The notes under the pieces were generated by a model, which worked only from the letters and a program-made list of their open reading frames with translations, ran no database searches and was not told the DNA's origin. A stretch of 10,496 nt of DNA from Erysipelotrichaceae bacterium UBA6182 (lineage in GTDB: Bacteria; Bacillota_I; Bacilli_A; Erysipelotrichales; Erysipelotrichaceae), in contig DITO01000076.1 of NCBI GenBank assembly GCA_002422065.1, positions 1 to 10,496 on the forward strand, written 5' to 3'. This document shows, piece after piece, positions 6,139 to 10,496 of the stretch (positions within the stretch are counted from its first letter, which is position 1; each line of letters opens with the position of its first letter). The position numbers were made by a program, and so were the translations under genes.

Positions 6139-8703
6139 TTAACCTTGTAGTTTCTGTAGTCCGGACCCGGCTTTTTTGTGATTCATATAGGTCAGTACTT
6201 GGCCCCTATTACCATCTTGGTTGAAAGAAATATGAATCCATGGATTACCCGTGCCAGTAGTTTTGTATTCTAAAAGTAACTGATCGAAAGAAACATTAGA
6301 TTTAATCCAAGAGGCAATTTCATAGTAATCTCCCTTAGAAGAACCTGTGAATTGCATATCAGCTGCCATACCACGCTGGTGTTGAGAAGCTCCGGAACCT
6401 TGTCTAAATCCAGATGTAACAAACATGTTTGGATACTTAGCTTTAATCTTATCCAAACATTTCTCGGCAAGATTCTTCAAATTACATGCGATCTGTGGTT
6501 TTGTCAGACTATGTTGTTCCGTTATCTTATCATGGCTAACCGCGGCCTTAGAAGAAAGCATACCAATAGTAAAATATTTGGATATCTGAGCTGTATCTGG
6601 TATGTCATTGGATTTAAACATATCACATGATGACGGAACTTCTTCTTCTTTTGCTGGTGGGGGAGTTTCATCTTTCTCAGTTGGTGCTTCAGCTTCTGCT
6701 TTACCATCATCAAGTTGTTTCTGTGTTATCTCACCTGATTTAAGTTGCTCAGCATGTGCAGCATCAACAGTAGCAGCATCTTCATCATCGAATCTAACAA
6801 GCTCACCATCTAGATAGTTGTCAGGTAATTGCCGCGGATAATCCGTAGTCGAACCAGAACGACTTGATGGTGTATTAGGTGTTGAAAGTCCAGAGTTCAA
6901 GTTAATAGTCGGAGAATCAATATTAGTTGGACCACCAGATTGAACAGAGTTTATTCCTGCTATGCCCTTAATAGAATCACCACCAATTTTCCAATTAACA
7001 GAACCACCGATATTATAGTTAAGATTACCATCAACTTCTATATCCATGTTTCCGGCGACATACAGTTTTACATCTGACCCAACGGAGATTCTAGCCGTAC
7101 CGTCAATATAAATGTAGCCGTTTCGCTCGGTAATCTGAAATGAATCACCAATAATCTTATTAACTGTATTACCAAATTTATCTATCTCAGTGTAAGTACC
7201 AGAAGTATGATATTGTGAGATTCTTTCGTTACCCGGAGTGTCATCAAATTCAATTGTGTGACCAGACTCTGTGGTATGAACTTTATTATATGGGTATCCA
7301 GCATTATATGCCGGTGCTGGTTCCGCAAATGTAGAACCAGAAACACTTCTCATTGAGGTAATTCTATTTTTATTTCTTTTAGATACAGCTGTATCCTTTG
7401 TAATTCTACGAGCTAATCTTGAAGTATCTTGTTCTTTCAGTAATGGAGTAAGAGGATACTTGCCGGCCGGATCTTTAAATCCAGTGGGAGTACTAGTAGA
7501 ACTAACTTGATTTTTCGAAGCAGTACCAGTGTCAATTTCCTCTTGTGTTGCAGTTTTGTTTACATCATTCTCTGGTGCATTTGGTTTAGTAATCTCATCT
7601 GTCTTTTCTTGTTCAGCTGTTGGATCCTCAGTAACCTTCAGAAGTTTGGAATATTCAACAACTTTTGGATAATCTCTAGAGAAACCACCAGAATTAACTT
7701 TTTTGGTGACTGAAGACATAGCTGCTTCAGGTGAAGAAAATGTCAGACGACCAGCACCACCATAAGCGTTAATCATATATTGTGCTACAGCTTTTGACGC
7801 TATATCTGGATTGTTAATATTGTTTGGGTTATTAACTATATCACCACCAGATTTTGCTCCTATATTAGCGTAATTGGCTTTGAAAGTAAGCTGAATGAAA
7901 CCGCCCCCGCGATACTTATAACCATCACCAGACGCAACATCTCCGTTACCATAACGGTTGGCATATACTAAGTTTGCCAATTTTTCTTCATTGTTAACGT
8001 ATGTTGCAACTTCAGCATCAGACATATTTGAAAATTTGCTCGGGAAAACTTCTTTAAGTCTTGCGGGTGAGCTATATTTCATATTTTCTCGCACTAACTT
8101 AAATTGAGTTTCTTTAGCAACATTAGAAAGAATGGCAATCAAAGCATTTGGATCTTTAATACCAGCATTGAGAAGTGCATTGTACACCGCGGTGACATTA
8201 GGGCCGAACTTTGCCACCATCTTTGATATATCAAGAGGGGGAGTTCCTTCGACAGCTGAACCAGTAGCAATGGGTTCTCCTGAGGAATCTGTAACTGGGG
8301 CACCAGAAGAATCAACTAATACATCAGAACTTGCTGCAGAAACCGTTGCCTTCTGTGCCGTTATGAGAGCTCCAACTTCTTGTGATGATGGAGTTGCAAA
8401 TGGATTTTTATCTAGCGGAATGCCTGCCAGAGAACCAAGTATAATCGGCTGTTGTTTAGATTCTCCATCCTTGAAGAATATGAATACAGTCGTTCCTTCT
8501 ACATATTGTGGTACTGCGTCACCTATACCAGATAGAGATGCAGAACTCGAAGACATAAGTGGGATTGCCCATGGGAGTGATTCTGTGGGTACGTCAGCGA
8601 TAAATTCTGAGTGTACTCCAAATACTCTTACTTTCACTCTACCCAACTTGAGTGGGTCAGAAATTCTATCCTCCACAATTCCCATGTAAAAATTATTGTT
8701 CAT
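6139..8703 (-). CDS. gp5: gp5-like central spike with GH19-like muramidase and C-terminal M15-type peptidase domains (854 aa)
   Basis: This is the spike that punctures the outer membrane and degrades peptidoglycan. Domains in order: gp5-type OB fold, about 1-100 (YMGIVEDRISDPLKLGRVKV; ESLPWAIPLM; GSLAG); Ser/Ala linker 105-155; GH19-like muramidase, about 158-356, with likely catalytic Glu198 (NVAKETQFK) and Glu206 (RENMKYS) and the YRGGGFIQLTFKANY signature at 264-278; polar linker 360-460; gp5C/VgrG-type beta-helix, about 474-606, opening with GHTIEFDDTPGNERI; acidic/proline linker to about 692; then a predicted M15 zinc peptidase, about 693-854, with SxHxxGxAxD at 773-782 (His775, Asp782), Glu812 and WIHIS (His824). 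T4 gp5 has 575 residues and a T4-lysozyme domain, so both enzymes differ from T4. The start overlaps the hub stop (ATGA). Enzyme activity is inferred from motifs. Confidence 0.93.
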   Translation of the reverse strand: MNNNFYMGIVEDRISDPLKLGRVKVRVFGVHSEFIADVPTESLPWAIPLMSSSSASLSGIGDAVPQYVEGTTVFIFFKDGESKQQPIILGSLAGIPLDKNPFATPSSQEVGALITAQKATVSAASSDVLVDSSGAPVTDSSGEPIATGSAVEGTPPLDISKMVAKFGPNVTAVYNALLNAGIKDPNALIAILSNVAKETQFKLVRENMKYSSPARLKEVFPSKFSNMSDAEVATYVNNEEKLANLVYANRYGNGDVASGDGYKYRGGGFIQLTFKANYANIGAKSGGDIVNNPNNINNPDIASKAVAQYMINAYGGAGRLTFSSPEAAMSSVTKKVNSGGFSRDYPKVVEYSKLLKVTEDPTAEQEKTDEITKPNAPENDVNKTATQEEIDTGTASKNQVSSTSTPTGFKDPAGKYPLTPLLKEQDTSRLARRITKDTAVSKRNKNRITSMRSVSGSTFAEPAPAYNAGYPYNKVHTTESGHTIEFDDTPGNERISQYHTSGTYTEIDKFGNTVNKIIGDSFQITERNGYIYIDGTARISVGSDVKLYVAGNMDIEVDGNLNYNIGGSVNWKIGGDSIKGIAGINSVQSGGPTNIDSPTINLNSGLSTPNTPSSRSGSTTDYPRQLPDNYLDGELVRFDDEDAATVDAAHAEQLKSGEITQKQLDDGKAEAEAPTEKDETPPPAKEEEVPSSCDMFKSNDIPDTAQISKYFTIGMLSSKAAVSHDKITEQHSLTKPQIACNLKNLAEKCLDKIKAKYPNMFVTSGFRQGSGASQHQRGMAADMQFTGSSKGDYYEIASWIKSNVSFDQLLLEYKTTGTGNPWIHISFNQDGNRGQVLTYMNHKKAGSGLQKLQG
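6141..6146 (-). promoter_or_regulatory. Ribosome binding site AAGGTT for gp25
   Basis: AAGGTT on the minus strand ends five bases before the gp25 ATG and overlaps the last codons and stop of the gp5-like gene (CAA GGT TAA). It supports the gp25 start at 6135 and close coupling of the two genes. Confidence 0.5.
8266..8319 (-). repeat. Short DSSG tandem repeat in the gp5 linker
   Basis: Residues 129-146 of the gp5-like protein read LVDSSGAPVTDSSGEPIA: two nine-residue copies of a (V/T)DSSGxPx unit in the linker between the OB fold and the GH19-like domain. It is probably a flexible spacer; there is no evidence of further copies. Confidence 0.5.
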
Positions 8704-9962
8704 AATGTAATTTCTTTTGCAAATGAATCGGAAACTATTTCCATATCCATCATATGTTTACCATTAATGATTTGATGCCGAATCGCTGTGACTAAATATT
8801 TACCAGTAAAATATTCGGAATTTATATCGGTGTTAATCTCTTTTAGAACAACTTCAGTATTCTTTGGCATTGTATAAGTAATCATCTGACCAACCTGCAT
8901 ATCGGTTCTTCCAAATACTTTAATGTTAAACTTAAATGCCCGAATCTGTTCTAGAAGAGAATTTCTTTGGAGGAAGATGTCATGTATCTTCTGTGACTTA
9001 TAGCTGCCAGTCAGATAATCATTCTTAGCTAAAAAGTGGAGTGAAGCTATTTTTTTCTTAATCAGGCTAGAAGACTTCAGAGGCTTTTCGTTGGAATGAT
9101 TATTTTTCCCAAAATCTCCGATGTAGTCATAAGAAGTTCTTTTGATGTTTTTAGTAGTCATGTCATATGAGTACACCACCCCACCATACATGCCAGCAGA
9201 TAGATCACGAATATAGTCGAATGTATTTTGCATTTCTATCTGTTCAACAAACCTATACTTCTGATCTAAAGAAGCACCATGACCCAACGTAGTATCTGAA
9301 CCTACATCTGCATAAACATAATCTCTAATTGGTTGATTAGAAATTAGAGTATCAATTGAGATGAATTCAAATTCTTTGTTATTTTCAAAAAACAGAAAGT
9401 TAGATACACCCCTAGAATTAAGACTCTTAGTGGTTAGCCAATTTATAGTTTGAAGCGGAGTCCAAAATGGCGCAACAAAGGAATAGTCATTTGAAGTGGC
9501 ATCAGAAACTAAAGTCTGTTTTGATGCCAAAAAATTTTCATCGGCAAAAATAGATTGTACAGTAGAAGTTATCTTACCTTTATAAGCCTTGGCAACTTTA
9601 GAATTGACGGAATTTATAAGTTCAACCGAACAGAAGTGTAGAACATAACCAGCCATACGTTTCTTATGAGCAAGACTAGATAACTTATAGATATAGAAAG
9701 TTTTTTTGATTTTGGACTTTAAAGATGGAGTTTCTAATTCTACATACAATAATTCTTCACCTACTAATGGCAGTGTATTGATCAAATCTAATGCATCAAC
9801 CATAACCATATAACCAGACATTGTATTAGAAAAAATGTCTTCATATATTGTTAAATCTGCCACCAATGCGGAGATGTCTAAAAGTTTACCACGAGACTCG
9901 AGCTCCAGTCTTAGTACATTCACTTCACCCGGGACTGTGAGTGTACTTTTATAATCTGACAT
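8700..9962 (-). CDS. Baseplate hub protein, gp27/gpD-like (420 aa)
   Basis: This is the likely hub subunit: a trimer that connects the tail tube to the gp5 spike. Family-like features are VPGEVNVLRLELESRGKLLDIS at the start, a DIFSNTMSGYMVMVDALDL block at 43-60, APFWTPLQTINWLTTKSLN at 164-182 followed by FLFFENNKEFEFISIDTL at 189-206, and a C-terminal beta domain with VGQMITYTMP (357-366) and YFTGKYLVTAIRHQI (384-398). The length is close to T4 gp27 (391). Sequence similarity to T4 gp27 itself is weak by eye; the pattern is that of marine T4-like hub proteins and gpD-type folds generally. It overlaps gp53 by 14 bases and gp5 by 4 bases, and its place directly before the spike fits a hub partner. 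No good Shine-Dalgarno precedes the ATG, so translation is probably coupled to gp53. Confidence 0.83.
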   Translation of the reverse strand: MSDYKSTLTVPGEVNVLRLELESRGKLLDISALVADLTIYEDIFSNTMSGYMVMVDALDLINTLPLVGEELLYVELETPSLKSKIKKTFYIYKLSSLAHKKRMAGYVLHFCSVELINSVNSKVAKAYKGKITSTVQSIFADENFLASKQTLVSDATSNDYSFVAPFWTPLQTINWLTTKSLNSRGVSNFLFFENNKEFEFISIDTLISNQPIRDYVYADVGSDTTLGHGASLDQKYRFVEQIEMQNTFDYIRDLSAGMYGGVVYSYDMTTKNIKRTSYDYIGDFGKNNHSNEKPLKSSSLIKKKIASLHFLAKNDYLTGSYKSQKIHDIFLQRNSLLEQIRAFKFNIKVFGRTDMQVGQMITYTMPKNTEVVLKEINTDINSEYFTGKYLVTAIRHQIINGKHMMDMEIVSDSFAKEITL

Positions 9963-10496
9963 AGCTTAGAGAATCTTTAAATTGGGTCACAAATTCAGAC
10001 AACAGTTCTATTCTTAGTAGTTTAATGATTCTTTTCTCATCGTTAAGTTTTTCTTCATATTCATAGAATGTGACTGGAACATATTCTAAATTACCTTCAA
10101 CTCCAGGATTATCTGGTGGTACCCAAGGTGTCACAAATTCTTTAATCTCACCTGCTACCAAATCATCTTGATTAACCCAGTGTTTAACAGAATTTGCATA
10201 TTCACCATATTTATCTTGGCAATATAGATTGAGTTGATTTACTCCCAATGGCCATTCAAAATCTATATTGTGAAGCTCATTGTACATTAAGATGACCCAA
10301 TGAAATTCAGAAGATTTGTAGTAATCGTATGCCAAAGACTCTACAGTTTCACCGTCGGAAATTTCATATAGAGAATAAAGATCGGTGTAATTTTTATACT
10401 CAGTAAAAAACTTTGATCTTACCGTTATATCTTTAGCTGCGTCAACTACACCATTGAATTCATATGCTGTAAATGGAAGATTAGAAAAATAACTCA
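9949..10496 (-). CDS. gp53: Baseplate wedge protein gp53 (only the first base of the start codon lies outside)
   Basis: gp53 joins neighbouring wedges and completes the baseplate ring in T4. The frame runs to the window edge, where the minus strand begins TG AGT TAT, so the start is most likely ATG with its A at 10497. The protein would begin MSYFSNLPFTAYEF and have 182 residues, against 196 in T4. An internal TTG at 10335 in the same frame would cut off 53 conserved-looking residues and is not the start. The core ISDGETVESLAYDYYKS followed by FHWVILMYNELHNIDFEWP (about 43-81) is the LysM-like part shared with T4 gp53 (T4 has YWVLLMCN at the same place). A helical charged C-terminus follows, EYEEKLNDEKRIIKLLRIELL. 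Its 3' end overlaps the hub gene by 14 bases. Confidence 0.93.
   Translation of the reverse strand, partial: SYFSNLPFTAYEFNGVVDAAKDITVRSKFFTEYKNYTDLYSLYEISDGETVESLAYDYYKSSEFHWVILMYNELHNIDFEWPLGVNQLNLYCQDKYGEYANSVKHWVNQDDLVAGEIKEFVTPWVPPDNPGVEGNLEYVPVTFYEYEEKLNDEKRIIKLLRIELLSEFVTQFKDSLSYVRL

Noticed and set aside
6270..6713. Short overlapping open frames on both strands inside the spike's 3' part
   Set aside because: The spike frame here encodes the complete M15 motif set, so the alternate frames are chance openings.
8132..8689. 185-codon open frame on the plus strand
   Set aside because: It lies wholly antisense to the OB fold, linker and start of the GH19-like domain of gp5, and its Ser/Pro/Thr-rich product has no recognisable motif. 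It is a shadow of the gp5 codons.
10208..10215. GATAAATA on the minus strand, a near late-promoter match
   Set aside because: Inside gp53 coding sequence with no gene start close downstream.
9949..10335. Start of gp53 at the internal TTG (10335)
   Set aside because: The same frame continues upstream without a stop to the window edge, where TG of a probable ATG is visible. The upstream residues include the first part of the LysM-like core.

Overview
The window is part of the baseplate/tail gene block of a T4-like contractile-tailed phage (myovirus). All genes lie on the minus strand, so transcription runs from position 10496 towards 1. The base composition is AT-rich: a hand count of 4441-4620 gives 55 G+C of 180. 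The protein types resemble marine and freshwater T4 relatives (cyanophage- or pelagiphage-like) more than T4 itself. Nothing in the window fixes the host. The peptidoglycan-cutting domains imply a bacterium with a peptidoglycan wall, probably Gram-negative.

Layout in transcription order: gp53-like wedge protein (10496-9949, missing only the A of its ATG); gp27/gpD-like hub protein (9962-8700); a very large gp5-like central spike carrying two predicted wall-cutting domains (8703-6139); gp25 (6135-5737); gp6 (5697-3928); a gp7-like wedge protein (3931-2297); a 149-residue structural protein of unknown role (2289-1840); and a gp8-like wedge protein with a glycine-tyrosine repeat region, which runs off the left edge (1824-1). 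Genes overlap by 4 or 14 bases or are separated by 3 to 39 bases. There is no gene-free stretch above 40 bases, no RNA gene, no mobile element and no convincing terminator.

How the parts work together, by analogy with T4: gp25, gp6, gp7, gp8 and gp53 build the six wedges around a hub made of the gp27-like protein and gp5. On contraction the gp5 spike is driven through the outer membrane and its enzymatic domains open the peptidoglycan. The order 5-25-6-7 matches the P2-type V-W-J-I cassette, which T4 itself has broken up.

Points most worth a second look are the gp5 spike, with a GH19-like muramidase domain before the beta-helix and an M15-type zinc peptidase domain after it; the eight-unit GxGY repeat insertion in gp8; and the locally GC-rich gene between gp7 and gp8. 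I found no convincing sign of a wholly new system such as defence, CRISPR or a retroelement. The window is a coherent, ordinary virion assembly block with an unusual spike.
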